A stretch of DNA of 64,000 bases from DASZQL01 sp964391865 (GTDB lineage: Bacteria; Planctomycetota; Phycisphaerae; Phycisphaerales; UBA1924). The stretch spans positions 434,001 to 498,000 of the forward strand of contig CAYMNQ010000002.1 of assembly GCA_964391865.1 (NCBI GenBank), written 5' to 3'. Of the stretch, positions 1 through 8,723 are shown in pieces. Position numbers and translations under genes: made by a program. How positions within the stretch are numbered: the first letter of the stretch is position 1; each line of letters starts with the position of its first letter. The notes under the pieces were generated by a model that saw nothing but the letters and a program-made list of their open reading frames with translations, searched no databases and was not told the origin of the DNA.

Positions 1-302
1 TCGTATTCAATAGGTACGAGTTGGTACGCCATCGCCGTCTCAGGCGGGATGACGTTCTTGGTCTGTTCGTCGATCGTGAGCTTGTCGAGCTCGACAAACA
101 TCATGCCGCGCTGGCCGGCGAGTGCCTCCTGCACATCGCGCGACGTGATGACGTTCATCTCGACCAGCAGTTGCCCGATCGGCGCCTTGCGGGTCTTCTG
201 CACTTCGAGCGCGGCATGCACCTGTTCGCGCGTGACTTTGCCGAGCTTCGTCAGCACGCGACCAAACTTGCGACCCTTGAGTTCTGCAGGATCAATGACC
301 AT
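1..302 (-). CDS. PilB/GspE-like type IV pilus or type II secretion ATPase, N-terminal part (cut by window edge)
   Basis: The reading frame begins with MVIDPAELKGRKFGRVL and continues off the left edge, so about 100 residues are visible. They match the N-terminal MshEN-type domain of PilB/GspE assembly ATPases: two helical blocks ('GRVLTKLGKVTREQVHAALE', then 'IGQLLVEMNVITSRDVQEAL') followed by 'LDKLTIDEQTKNVIP'. Proteins of this family power pilus extension or secretion from the cytoplasmic face of the inner membrane; in some the domain binds cyclic di-GMP. The catalytic domain is outside the window. It lies downstream of pilT on the same strand with a 207-bp gap, which fits an extension/retraction motor pair. 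PilB versus GspE cannot be settled from this part. Confidence 0.8.
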   Translation of the reverse strand, partial: MVIDPAELKGRKFGRVLTKLGKVTREQVHAALEVQKTRKAPIGQLLVEMNVITSRDVQEALAGQRGMMFVELDKLTIDEQTKNVIPPETAMAYQLVPIEY

Positions 303-326
303 CCGCGCCGCTCCAAACCACAATGA

Positions 327-354
327 AGAGAGTGAGTCCGGTATGTCACTCTCT
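327..354. promoter_or_regulatory. Perfect 9-bp inverted repeat in the pilT-pilB gap
   Basis: AGAGAGTGA (327-335) is the exact reverse complement of TCACTCTCT (346-354), with a 10-nt spacer. It sits 25 bp before the start of the pilB/gspE-like gene, inside its 5' leader. There is no T-run on either strand, so an operator or leader hairpin is more likely than an intrinsic terminator. Confidence 0.4.
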
Positions 355-509
355 CAAAGGGTTCGGCAGTTGTATCGCGCGGGATCCCGGAAAACAACAC
401 AAGAACACACGATTTGTGTTGCGACATCGATCATTCAAGACATCAAGGCGGATGTTTCTGGTGAATGATATGCCGGTGAGCGATGCCAACGGACCGCGTC
501 CCCCTCGGG

Positions 510-1631
510 TTACTCCTTGGGCACTTCGGACTCTTCGTCCCATTCCGCTCGGCCGACTTGGCGGCCCAGCTTGTGGACGCGGTCGGTGAGGTCGCCGGGG
601 TTCTTGGACTTGTCGATCATCTCTTCCGCCGAGATCATCCCCTTGGTGTAGAGGGACCACAGGTGCTCGTCGAGGAGCTGCATGCCGAAGCGCTTGCCGG
701 TCTGGATGGCGGAGTCGATGCGGAAGCTCTTGTTGTCGCGGATCAGGTTGGCGATCGCGGGGGTCACGACGAGGAATTCGTACCCGGCGACCATCCCCTT
801 GATATCCACCCGGGCCAGCAGCACTTGGCTGAGCACGCAGATGAGCGACGTGGACAACTGAACTCTGATCTGGTTTTGTTGGGTGACCGGGAAGGCGTCG
901 ACCACGCGGTCGATAGTCTTGGCGGCACCGGTGGTGTGCAGGGTGGCGAACACAAGGTGGCCCGTCTCGGCGGCGCGGATCGCAGATTCGATGGTTTCGA
1001 GGTCTCGCATTTCGCCGACGAGGATGCAGTCGGGGTCCTGACGGAGAGCTCGCCGCAACGCCTCGGCGAAGCTGGGGGTATCGCTGCCGATCTCGCGCTG
1101 GTTGACGATCGACTTCTTGTGATAGTGGTAGTACTCGATGGGGTCTTCCATCGTGACGATGTGGCGCTCGAAGTTCGTGTTGATGTAGTCGAGCATCGTC
1201 GCGAGCGAAGTGGTCTTGCCCGAGCCGGTTGGCCCGGTCACCAGGAACAGGCCGCGCGGGCGGCGGATCAGTTCTTCGCACATCTTCGGCAGGCCGATCT
1301 GCTCGAAGGTGAGCAGCCGATTGGGAATCAATCGGCAGACGATGGCGAGATCGCCGCGCTGGCGGAAGACGGAGACGCGGAACCGAGCCTCGGTGCCGTA
1401 GGCAAAGCCGAAGTCGCAGGTGCCGACTTCCTGGAGTTCCTGCTGGGCGCGCTCGCTGGTGATCGCCTTCATGAGGGTCACCATGTCGTCGGACTCGAGG
1501 ACTTTGGTGTCGAGGTTTTTGAGCCCGCCGTGGAGCCGGAGGGTGGGCTTTCGCCCGACGGTGAGGTGAAGGTCCGACGCCTTGAGCTTGACGACGGTGT
1601 CGAGGAGTCGGTCGATCTGCATGGTGGACAT
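510..1631 (-). CDS. pilT: Type IV pilus twitching-motility ATPase PilT
   Basis: A 373-residue hexameric AAA-type ATPase that drives pilus retraction from the cytoplasmic face of the inner membrane. The N-terminal PAS-like part ('LKASDLHLTVGRKPTLRLHG') is followed by Walker A 'GPTGSGKTT' near residues 133-141, an Asp box ('TMEDPIEYYH'), a Walker B region ending 'CILVGEMRD' and the His box 'GHLVFATLHTTGAA'. These are the standard PilT motifs in the standard order and length. The start at 1631 is preferred over the longer frame opening at 1661 because an AGAGGAT stretch lies about 9 nt before it. The PilB/GspE-like gene follows on the same strand. Confident as PilT or close PilT paralogue (PilU). 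Confidence 0.93.
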   Translation of the reverse strand: MSTMQIDRLLDTVVKLKASDLHLTVGRKPTLRLHGGLKNLDTKVLESDDMVTLMKAITSERAQQELQEVGTCDFGFAYGTEARFRVSVFRQRGDLAIVCRLIPNRLLTFEQIGLPKMCEELIRRPRGLFLVTGPTGSGKTTSLATMLDYINTNFERHIVTMEDPIEYYHYHKKSIVNQREIGSDTPSFAEALRRALRQDPDCILVGEMRDLETIESAIRAAETGHLVFATLHTTGAAKTIDRVVDAFPVTQQNQIRVQLSTSLICVLSQVLLARVDIKGMVAGYEFLVVTPAIANLIRDNKSFRIDSAIQTGKRFGMQLLDEHLWSLYTKGMISAEEMIDKSKNPGDLTDRVHKLGRQVGRAEWDEESEVPKE

Positions 1632-1917
1632 ACGCGTGATCCTCTGAGCGAACGCAACCACCCCGGCCGGCGGGATCGCGGCGGGTCAATGGTCGAGCGT
1701 CAGATTGTACGGGGGGACGGGGTCGAGAGGTTCCTGCCGCGGCGATGGCTTCATTCTGAACCGGGATTGAGTTAAGGGCGTTTCGGCACGGGAACCGAGA
1801 TCACCGAACAGGCGTCCTACGATTCCGAGTCGGCGGCAAGGGCGAGAGCCAAGTTCGCGTCGCGGCTCGGATTGACTGTGTCAGAGCGGATTGATCGACA
1901 CTCAGGAGACGATTGAG

Positions 1918-2484
1918 ATGAACCGTTCCACGATGAATCGTTCGTTCGGCGGCGGGTTGGTTCGCGGCGTGGCTCGCGCTGGTGTTCTGGCGGCGGCGAT
2001 CGTCGCGGGCGGCGTGGGGTTTGCATCGCCGGCGAGCGGCGCGGTGACGATCATCATCGGTGGGGGCAGTGGCGGGATCATCATCAGTTCGGGCGATGCG
2101 CAGCGGATTGTTGATACGTGCGTGAATCGGATGAAAGCGCCGGTCGATCGCACCGAGCGGCTGGTCAATTCGTGGCGCGATGTGGGCGTGCGGCAACTGA
2201 CGATCATCGGCTCGCGCCCGCCCTCGGCGGCCAAGGACCGACTGATCGCCGCCGTCGCGGATCGTTACATCCTGCTGATCCAGCGCACCGGCGCAAGCAC
2301 CGAGACGCTCATCAACCGCGAGGCGGACGCGTGCCTGGCGCGCCTGACCCGCTTCCGCGCGGAACAGCGGTTTTTGGATGCAGTTGAAGCTGCGAGATTG
2401 ACGCAGCTCGATCGGCTGGATGAGGTGAAGGTGAATGCGATCGAGGCGATTGTGGCGGCGGCGGAGGCCGCCGCTGGGAGATGA
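1918..2484 (+). CDS. Secreted hypothetical protein
   Basis: A 188-residue protein of unknown function. The start at 1918 has an AGGAG ribosome-binding site about 12 nt upstream, so it is preferred to the in-frame start at 1891. The N-terminus is a signal peptide: basic MNRS repeats, a hydrophobic run 'ARAGVLAAAIVAGGVGF' and a cleavage-like 'SPASGA'. A Gly/Ile-rich strip ('VTIIIGGGSGGIIISSG') leads into a mostly helical body with many Arg, Ala and Glu residues ('NSWRDVGVRQLTIIG', 'TETLINREADACLARLTRFRAEQ') ending in an Ala-rich helix. No catalytic motif is visible. It is convergent with nuoG and stands alone on its strand. It probably acts in the periplasm or outside; nothing more can be supported. 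Confidence 0.7.
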   Translation: MNRSTMNRSFGGGLVRGVARAGVLAAAIVAGGVGFASPASGAVTIIIGGGSGGIIISSGDAQRIVDTCVNRMKAPVDRTERLVNSWRDVGVRQLTIIGSRPPSAAKDRLIAAVADRYILLIQRTGASTETLINREADACLARLTRFRAEQRFLDAVEAARLTQLDRLDEVKVNAIEAIVAAAEAAAGR

Positions 2485-2541
2485 ATCGCCGACGAAACCA
2501 ACTCTCACCACCCAACGATGCCGACGGAACGAGCTACGCCG

Positions 2542-2565
2542 CACTGACCCGGAGTCGGGTCAGTG
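2542..2565. terminator. Hairpin between convergent genes
   Basis: CACTGACCCG (2542-2551) pairs perfectly with CGGGTCAGTG (2556-2565) over 10 bp with a 4-nt loop. It lies between the stop of the secreted-protein gene (2484) and the stop of nuoG (2578), which converge here. No T-run follows on either strand, so it may be a bidirectional, Rho-assisted or RNA-stabilising element rather than a classic intrinsic terminator. Confidence 0.5.
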
Positions 2566-2577
2566 GCACGTCGCTGC

Positions 2578-4446
2578 TTACAACTCCACCACCTGCATAT
2601 CCGCCTCCTGTTTCACTTCGAGCACCGGCGTTTTCACGTCGGTGATGAGCGGGCGGAGGGTGTCGGCGAAGTTTGCCATTTCCTGGCGCACCTCGGCGGC
2701 GTTGAACATCTTCACGCGCGGGGCCGTCAGGCGCGTGGCGCCGGAGACCTGGCCCGGCATGGCGGGGATTTCGGAGAGGAGTTTCTCGTCGGGGTCGTGC
2801 GCGGCTTCCTCGCCCTGCGCGATGGAGAGGAGGTCGAGCGCGATCTGGCCCTCCTGCTTGGCGAGTTCGATCACGGGAATCGCCTGCTCGAAGCACTGCA
2901 GCAGGCCCTTCGCGTTCTCGAATGTGCCGGCTTTTTCGAGCCAGGTGGCACCGGGGAGGACGATGTCAGCGCCGCCGGGCGCACCCAATTGCCCTGTGAG
3001 GCGGTTGGGGAGTGTGTCGATGAGGACGAGGAAGGGGGATGAAGAGGTAGTCGGAGTCGAAGCCCCTCTCCCCGGCCCTCCCCCTGAGGGGGAGGGGGTT
3101 GAAGACCCGGCACGGAGTGCCGGGCCACCTTGAACAGCAGAGCCACCGAGAGACTTTGCGAAGTCTTCGGTGATCCACTCGCTCGGGTAGTTGCCGGTGA
3201 GGAGGACGGCACCAAACTTGGAAGCGCGCGACGCGAATTCCTGGAAGCCGAGGACGTTGGGGTTCATGCCGCCGAAGTGTCGGGCGACGGCTTCGAGCGC
3301 GCGGCGGACGCCGCGGGCGTTGGGGGCTTTCTCGGCGGAGATGGTGTAGCCGCCGGGGAAGGCTTTGTCGGCGCCGTGCATGGGCACGGGGCCGAGGGCG
3401 AGAGTCGCGTGCGGGTCGATGGCTTTGGCAAGGCGCGCGAGGAGGAATGCTTCTTCGCAGGAGAGCATGGGGCTGATGAGGACGCCGAGGCCGCCACGGG
3501 TGACGCCCGCTTTGAGCCCTTCGATCGCTTCGCTGTACGCGCGGCTGTAGTCGCACTCGACGCGGCGACCCAGCTTCAGGTGCGTGGGCGAGCGGAGCCG
3601 GTCTTCGCGGTGGACGAACTTCCAGCCGTAGCGGATCTCGTCGCTGATCCACCACTTGTTGACCTGCATGTTGGTGCGCGGCTTGAGGCGGTAGATCTGC
3701 CCGTTGTTGTGGTGGACGGTGATGTTGTCGCCGCCGGCGGTGATGCCGTCGATCGACGGTGTTTCCTTGAGGAACCAAACGCGCTGGGTGAAGAGGAAAT
3801 CCTTGTCGAGCAGCGCGCCGACGGGGCAGAGGTCGATGACGTTGGCGGAGAGCTCGTTGTCGAGCGCAATGCCGGGGAAGACGTCGATCTGCTCGCTGTT
3901 GCCCCGCCCCTGGACCATGAGCTCGGCGGTGCCGGAGACTTCGCGGGTGAAGCGGACGCAGCGCGAGCACATGATGCAGCGGTCGCTGTAGAGATAGACG
4001 TGCGGACCGAGGTCTTTCTTGGGTTGCTTGACCTTGGTTTCCTCAAAGCGGGAGACGCCGCGGCCGTACTCGTAGCTGTAGTCCTGCAGGAAGCACTCGC
4101 CCGACTGATCGCACACGGGGCAATCGAGCGGGTGGTTGATGAGCAGGTATTCCATCACCGCTTTCTGGTTGGCGATGGCTTTGGGCGAATCGGTGTAGAC
4201 GACCATGCCGTCGGTGCAGGCGGTCTGGCAGGTGGGGAGGAGCTTGCCGAGCGACTCGAGCTTGTTGTTGTTGCGCGGGTTGGGCGCCCAGACCTCGGCG
4301 AGGCAGATGCGGCAACTGGCGACGATCGAGAGCCCGTCGTGATAGCAGTACTGCGGGATCGCCTGCGCGTTCTCGTTGGCGACCTGCAGGATCATCTGCC
4401 CGGGCTTGAACTCGCACTCGTGGCCGTTGATGGTGATCTTGGGCAT
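2578..4446 (-). CDS. nuoG: NADH-quinone oxidoreductase subunit G (NuoG), with repeat-derived insertion
   Basis: The 622-residue iron-sulfur subunit of respiratory complex I, in the peripheral arm. Visible cluster ligands: [2Fe-2S] cysteines at about residues 34, 45, 48 and 73; the His-Cys3 motif in 'HPLDCPVCDQSGECFLQDY'; and a 4Fe-4S set in 'SDRCIMCSRCVRF' plus 'DLCPVGAL'. A degenerate molybdopterin-oxidoreductase-like domain follows. The start at 4446 gives 'MPKITINGHECEFKPG', the usual N-terminus; upstream codons in the longer frame are untypical. Residues about 438-462 are a Ser/Gly/Pro-rich stretch encoded by palindromic repeat DNA (3061-3126), apparently an in-frame insertion. No other nuo gene lies next to it, so the rest of complex I must be elsewhere. 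Confidence 0.92.
   Translation of the reverse strand: MPKITINGHECEFKPGQMILQVANENAQAIPQYCYHDGLSIVASCRICLAEVWAPNPRNNNKLESLGKLLPTCQTACTDGMVVYTDSPKAIANQKAVMEYLLINHPLDCPVCDQSGECFLQDYSYEYGRGVSRFEETKVKQPKKDLGPHVYLYSDRCIMCSRCVRFTREVSGTAELMVQGRGNSEQIDVFPGIALDNELSANVIDLCPVGALLDKDFLFTQRVWFLKETPSIDGITAGGDNITVHHNNGQIYRLKPRTNMQVNKWWISDEIRYGWKFVHREDRLRSPTHLKLGRRVECDYSRAYSEAIEGLKAGVTRGGLGVLISPMLSCEEAFLLARLAKAIDPHATLALGPVPMHGADKAFPGGYTISAEKAPNARGVRRALEAVARHFGGMNPNVLGFQEFASRASKFGAVLLTGNYPSEWITEDFAKSLGGSAVQGGPALRAGSSTPSPSGGGPGRGASTPTTSSSPFLVLIDTLPNRLTGQLGAPGGADIVLPGATWLEKAGTFENAKGLLQCFEQAIPVIELAKQEGQIALDLLSIAQGEEAAHDPDEKLLSEIPAMPGQVSGATRLTAPRVKMFNAAEVRQEMANFADTLRPLITDVKTPVLEVKQEADMQVVEL
3061..3126. repeat. Palindromic dispersed repeat inside nuoG
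   Basis: Two adjacent hairpins: CCCTCCCCC (3076-3084) with GGGGGAGGG (3088-3096), and CCCGGCAC (3106-3113) with GTGCCGGG (3117-3124), each with a 3-nt loop and perfect pairing. Read on the minus strand, 'CAACCCCCTC...GGGGAGAGGGGCT' resembles the repeat just after tRNA-Leu at 13148-13190. The DNA is read in frame by nuoG and encodes a low-complexity peptide. Confidence 0.75.
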
Positions 4447-5131
4447 ATCAAAGGTTCCGCGTGCTTCGCGGCACGGAGTCGGACGGCTGTTCGGCGGCCG
4501 ATCGGATGATCGGCGAGAGGTGGAATGATAGCGGAACGGCGCGCGGCTTCGTGATCGGACTCGCGATCGAATCGAGGCCCGGGAATCCGCATGGAATCGG
4601 CGTGAAAACAGGGGCCGCGGGTTGCCCAGCCGGGAAGTCGTGAACGCGCGGCGCAGGCGGACCCGCGCGGCGTCGATCCGGGCGCGACCCGCTTGGAGCG
4701 GGGGCGAACGCACGGCATGGTGAAGGTGTCACGCGATCGCACCCGGGGCCGATGCTGCTTCGGGCGGGTGGGGATCGCGGGGGACGCCGCCGAGCACTTC
4801 GTCGGCGTCGGCTCCGGAGCGCCGCGTGGTGCGGCGCTTGCTCAGGGAGGAGGTTCGCCGTGATTCACACGTCTGAAGCGTTCGCTTCGCGATTCTCGCC
4901 GCTTCTTCGTTCCTGCTAGGGAGGAACGGGGAGCGGGTCACTGCCGCCTCGTCGAAGTCGCCGCTGTCGTCCGCCATGGGGCCCGCAATCGCCGCCCCGT
5001 CTGCGCCGCATCGGAGCCCTCGGCCCGCCGACCGCACACACGATTCACCTCCAGGCGACCGCGTCCCTTACCGGGGACGGGGGGTCGCTTCGCCTCGACA
5101 ACTCAGAACCGCACAGTGAAAGGAGTCACGC
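4447..5131. other. 685-bp region without a convincing gene
   Basis: This stretch lies between the divergent starts of nuoG (minus) and the PEP-CTERM-like gene (plus), so it should carry both promoters. No consensus -35/-10 pair was recognised. The longest frames are GC-driven and lack family likeness. One tiny frame stands out: GTG at 4860, preceded by AGGGAGGAGG and ending at 4919 (19 codons before the stop), which could be a leader peptide. Support for it is weak. Confidence 0.4.
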
Positions 5132-5809
5132 ATGAACAACTTCAAGACCATATCGGGTGTCGTCGCCGTTTCTGTGATGGCGGTCGCCGGGATCGCGGGC
5201 AGCGCGAGCGCGGGGACCATCACCGCGTCGTTCAACGCGAGCCACTCGCAGGGCATCAACATCGATGCGCCGGGTCACTACGTCGGCAACGTGACGACCG
5301 TGACGTTCAACTGGACGCGCCCGGACTCGCCGGGCGTGGGCGTGGACACGATCCTGCCCTCGACGTTCAACACGTGGTGCATCGACCTCGATCAGTCGGT
5401 GTCGTCGGGCGTGAATCACACCTACACCGTGCTCGGTGGTGCCGAATACGGGCTGAGCGGCACGCAGATCACGCTGCTCTCGCGCCTGTTCGGCAAGTAT
5501 GGAGGGGGCGTTGACAACGCGACCAAGTCCGCCGCGTTCCAGGCGGCGGTGTGGGAGATCCGCTACGACACCGACAACGTGCTGACCACGAGCAGCTTCA
5601 AGCTGAACACGACGGGCAACATCCGCACGCTGGCGCAGTCGTGGCTCGACGACGTGACGAGCGCGAACTACACGGGCGGCACGATGGATATCTATGTCCT
5701 GCAGTCGAACACGGTGCAGGACCAGGTGACGGGCATGGTGCCGACGCCCGGGGCGGGGCTTCTTGTCGCGGCGGCTGGTCTTCTCGCGATGCCGCGCCGG
5801 CGGAGTTGA
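5132..5809 (+). CDS. Secreted protein with PEP-CTERM-like C-terminal sorting signal
   Basis: A 225-residue exported protein. The start has a strong ribosome-binding site (AAAGGAG about 9 nt upstream). Residues 1-27 are a signal peptide ending 'GIAGSASAG'. The body is rich in Thr, Ser, Asn and Gly with a beta-rich pattern and a few aromatic motifs ('STFNTWCIDLDQSV', 'AAFQAAVWEIRYD'). The C-terminus 'VPTPGAGLLVAAAGLLAMPRRRS' has the three parts of a PEP-CTERM-type signal: a short Pro motif, a transmembrane helix and an Arg cluster. Such proteins are handled by an exosortase and exposed at the cell surface or in the matrix; no exosortase gene is in the window. The function of the body is unknown. 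Confidence 0.82.
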   Translation: MNNFKTISGVVAVSVMAVAGIAGSASAGTITASFNASHSQGINIDAPGHYVGNVTTVTFNWTRPDSPGVGVDTILPSTFNTWCIDLDQSVSSGVNHTYTVLGGAEYGLSGTQITLLSRLFGKYGGGVDNATKSAAFQAAVWEIRYDTDNVLTTSSFKLNTTGNIRTLAQSWLDDVTSANYTGGTMDIYVLQSNTVQDQVTGMVPTPGAGLLVAAAGLLAMPRRRS

Positions 5810-5865
5810 ACGAACGCACGATGGAGGGCTCTTCGAACGAACTTTCTGATGCACACACCGGGCGG

Positions 5866-5889
5866 GCGGGGGCCTGAGAGACCCCCCGC
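5866..5889 (+). terminator. Possible weak hairpin after the PEP-CTERM-like gene
   Basis: GCGGGGG (5866-5872) pairs with CCCCCGC (5883-5889) across a 10-nt loop, 57 bp after the stop codon. No T-run follows, so the better terminator for this gene is the one at 6040-6071. Confidence 0.3.
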
Positions 5890-6039
5890 TCCCCCGATCG
5901 GAACTCGCGATCGGCGTTGATCTGCAGTCAGACGCCGAGCGCGGACCTTTGAGAGAACGATCATCGCGGCGCGCCGACGAGGGAACGGCGCTCGGCTGAT
6001 GGTTGGGCCGGGACGATAGACCTCCTTATCGGTTTGGCG

Positions 6040-6078
6040 ACCGCCGAGGGCCTTGATCGGTCCTCGGCGGTTTCTTTG
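6040..6078 (+). terminator. Intrinsic terminator
   Basis: ACCGCCGAGG (6040-6049) pairs perfectly with CCTCGGCGGT (6062-6071), with a 12-nt loop, followed directly by TTCTTTG. The T-rich side is downstream on the plus strand, so it should end transcription of the PEP-CTERM-like gene before the convergent operon that stops at 6102. Confidence 0.8.
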
Positions 6079-6101
6079 ATTTGATCGGTGACGACGCGGA
6101 T

Positions 6102-8723
6102 CTATTGCAGCGTGTCGCGGATCGCGCGGATGCGGGCGACGCAGTCGGCCTGGCGCCGGGAGGACTCGAGCGCTTCGAGGCGGGCTGTTTCGCGCCGGAT
6201 GGTGTCCGTGCGCGAGCCGTCCGAGTTCTGTCGCGCGAGGATCTCGATCATGCGCGTCCACGAATGCCAGTAGTCGCGCGTGTGCTCCTTGCGCGACTCG
6301 AGATCGGCGGCGAGGCGCTTGAACGCGGCGAAGGCGGCTTCGTCGTCGTTCATCGCGAGGGCGGCTTCGCCGGTGGCGCGGAGCAGATCGGCGGTCGGCG
6401 CAGCGTTCTCGCTCAGCGAGCGGAAGATCGCCGCGGCGGAAGAAGCATCACCCGCGAGCAACTGGGCCCACGCCAATCGGCGGCTCTGCTCGCGGCGCTC
6501 GGCGTCGCTGGACCAGTGTGGCCAGTCGGCGGCAAAGCGGAGCGTGCCGAGCACGCCGGCGGGGACGCGGTCGGGCTTCGCGTCGGCGGCGAAGCCGGCG
6601 GCGAGGGGTGAGACTTGAAACCATGCCGACTCGCTGACCGACGCGGTGACGGCGCGGGCGGCGGCGGGGGCGATCGCGTTCAGCCGGTCGAGCCATCCGG
6701 CGCACTCGCTTGTGTGCCCGAGCCGGCCCAGCGTGCGCGCGCCGGCGGCGAGGAACTCCGCATCTGTCTCGCTCGTCACGTCGAGCAAGGGCACGTCGCT
6801 GATGGCTGCCCACGCGCGCTCCGGTTCGGCAAGGTCGAGCAGCGCAGTCGCGGCGACGGCGGCGGCGGGGCGCGAGAGGGCGACGGCGTTCGGTGCGAGG
6901 ACCGCCGCTTCGATCGAGGCACGGGCGCTCGCCGCGGATCGCCGGAGCGCCTCGGGCGGCATCATCGACTGATCGGCGTACGGCTCGGCACGCTTCGGCA
7001 CGTCGGCGGCGATGACCAGCCAAGCCCGTGCGATCGCCAGGCGTGCGCCCGCGAGAGCGGCCGGGTCGCTCTTCAGCGGGCCGGCGACGGCTTCGGCTTC
7101 GTTGATCTGCGCGACGACCAGTGCAGGGTGGATCGAAGGAAGGCCGTCAATCAGCAGCGTGACGAACCGCTCGCGCAGCGCGGCGCGGTGCGGCACGTCG
7201 ATGGTGGTCTCGTGCGCCAGCCGGAACGCGCCGAGCACCGCCGAGCGGGCGGCGGCGGAGTCTGGCGCGCTCGGCGGGGCGAGCGGCCAGAGGCGCTCGC
7301 CCGCGGCGGCGGCGCGGAGGATCGCGCCCGGTGCCTCGGGGTCGCCGGGCGTGTCGTGCGCGATTTTCGTCAGGATCGCGACCGCCCGCGCGAGTTCGGC
7401 GGCGCTCGCGCCCTCTCGCGCGAGAGCCTGCCCGAGCAGCGAGCGGGCCAACGGGCTGAGCGATCCCAGCTCGCTCTCGTCGCGGGTTTCGCAGAGTTCG
7501 AGCAGGGTCAACGCCTCTTCGTACTTCGATGCTTTGATGATCGCATCGGCTCTCGCCACCAGCGCGATCGCGGGGAGCGACTCGTTCGAGCGGGCGGCTG
7601 GGACGTGCTCTCCCAATCGCTCGACGGCGAGCGCGCGGCGCTGCGCCGTCGGCTCGGCGAAGTCGCGCGAGTCGACGATCGAGCGGAACGCGGCGAAGGC
7701 GCTCGTTTCGGCGGCGGCGCGGGCATCGTCGTGCTCCGCCGAGCGGGCGAGCCGCAGGCGCGTGCCCGCGGCGACGAGCGCGAGCGTGAGATCGCGTTTG
7801 CCGTCGGCGGTCTTGAACGCCGGTGCGGATTCGGCCCGCTCGAGCGCGGCGAGGGCGCCGGCCGTGTCCTTGATGCTCTGCGTGGCGAGCACCGCGCCGA
7901 GCGCGAGGTCGGGCGCGATGGACGCGAGCACCTCGGGCGGAGCACCGTCCTCCGTGGCGGCGGCCCGCGCCTCGCCGAAGTGTTTCAGCGCGGCGGGGGC
8001 GTCGCTCGATTGCAGCGCCGCGACGCCGAGAAGGAGCGAACGCTCGGCGGCGGCCCAGGGAGTAGCCGGGTCGGCGGAGCGGGCCGACTCGATCGCGCGC
8101 GCGAGCGCCTTCGCGCGGAGATCCTCGTCGGGCAGCTCGGCGCGCACGAGGAGCAGCAGTCGAGCCTCCTGCAAGGGAAGGAGCGTGTCGCGCGTCCGCA
8201 CGGCGTTGGTGATGATGCTCTCGAAGTTCGCCGGACGCTGCGCTTCGGGGAGTTGTTCGGCCTGCTTGATCTGCTGATCGAGCAACCGGCGGCCGTACAC
8301 CAGGAGCGCAACCGGCTCGGCGGCGTCGATCACGGCTCGGCGGTCGCGCGCCGCCGGCAAGGAAAACAGCGTTGCTCGGTCGGCACCGGACTCGGAGAGC
8401 ACGCCTATGACGCTTTCGCACAGTTTGCTGTTCTCGACCAAACCCTCAAGCGTGAGGCCGAACAGCGCGTCTTGATCTGCGATCGGGGTGGCGGTGCGCT
8501 TCTCCGCTTCACGCAGAATGGGACTCTCGACACCACCGCGCAGATTGCGTATCGCCTGCTCGAGGGACTGAGCGAAGCCCGCATCAGCCATCGCTTGTTC
8601 ATCCATCGACCATCGGATCGACTTCAGAATCGGCGTCGGCGGTGTGGCCGCCGGCTCGGCGAAACTCGGGCACGCGACCACAGCGCAGACGGCGAGAATT
8701 CCGGCACGGAAAGCGTGGTTCAT
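6102..8723 (-). CDS. Large secreted helical-repeat protein, last gene of the VWA/TolQR operon
   Basis: An 873-residue exported protein. The start at 8723 overlaps the upstream TolR-like stop by 4 bp (ATGA) and gives a clean signal peptide 'MNHAFRAGILAVCAVVACPSFA'. The rest is almost wholly alpha-helical with Ala/Leu/Glu/Arg-rich repeats reminiscent of TPR or HEAT arrays ('YEEALTLLELCET', 'AALKHFGEARAAATED', 'AFAAFKRLAADLESRKEHT'). No enzyme motif is visible. Its fixed place behind VWA, TolQ and two TolR genes suggests a periplasmic partner or scaffold for that motor. The assignment to a TPR-like fold is inference from helix pattern only; the product is otherwise unknown. Confidence 0.72.
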   Translation of the reverse strand: MNHAFRAGILAVCAVVACPSFAEPAATPPTPILKSIRWSMDEQAMADAGFAQSLEQAIRNLRGGVESPILREAEKRTATPIADQDALFGLTLEGLVENSKLCESVIGVLSESGADRATLFSLPAARDRRAVIDAAEPVALLVYGRRLLDQQIKQAEQLPEAQRPANFESIITNAVRTRDTLLPLQEARLLLLVRAELPDEDLRAKALARAIESARSADPATPWAAAERSLLLGVAALQSSDAPAALKHFGEARAAATEDGAPPEVLASIAPDLALGAVLATQSIKDTAGALAALERAESAPAFKTADGKRDLTLALVAAGTRLRLARSAEHDDARAAAETSAFAAFRSIVDSRDFAEPTAQRRALAVERLGEHVPAARSNESLPAIALVARADAIIKASKYEEALTLLELCETRDESELGSLSPLARSLLGQALAREGASAAELARAVAILTKIAHDTPGDPEAPGAILRAAAAGERLWPLAPPSAPDSAAARSAVLGAFRLAHETTIDVPHRAALRERFVTLLIDGLPSIHPALVVAQINEAEAVAGPLKSDPAALAGARLAIARAWLVIAADVPKRAEPYADQSMMPPEALRRSAASARASIEAAVLAPNAVALSRPAAAVAATALLDLAEPERAWAAISDVPLLDVTSETDAEFLAAGARTLGRLGHTSECAGWLDRLNAIAPAAARAVTASVSESAWFQVSPLAAGFAADAKPDRVPAGVLGTLRFAADWPHWSSDAERREQSRRLAWAQLLAGDASSAAAIFRSLSENAAPTADLLRATGEAALAMNDDEAAFAAFKRLAADLESRKEHTRDYWHSWTRMIEILARQNSDGSRTDTIRRETARLEALESSRRQADCVARIRAIRDTLQ

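Noticed and set aside
346..1689. 447-codon minus-strand frame over pilT
   Set aside because: A different frame of the same strand as pilT; Arg/Pro/His-rich shadow without motifs.
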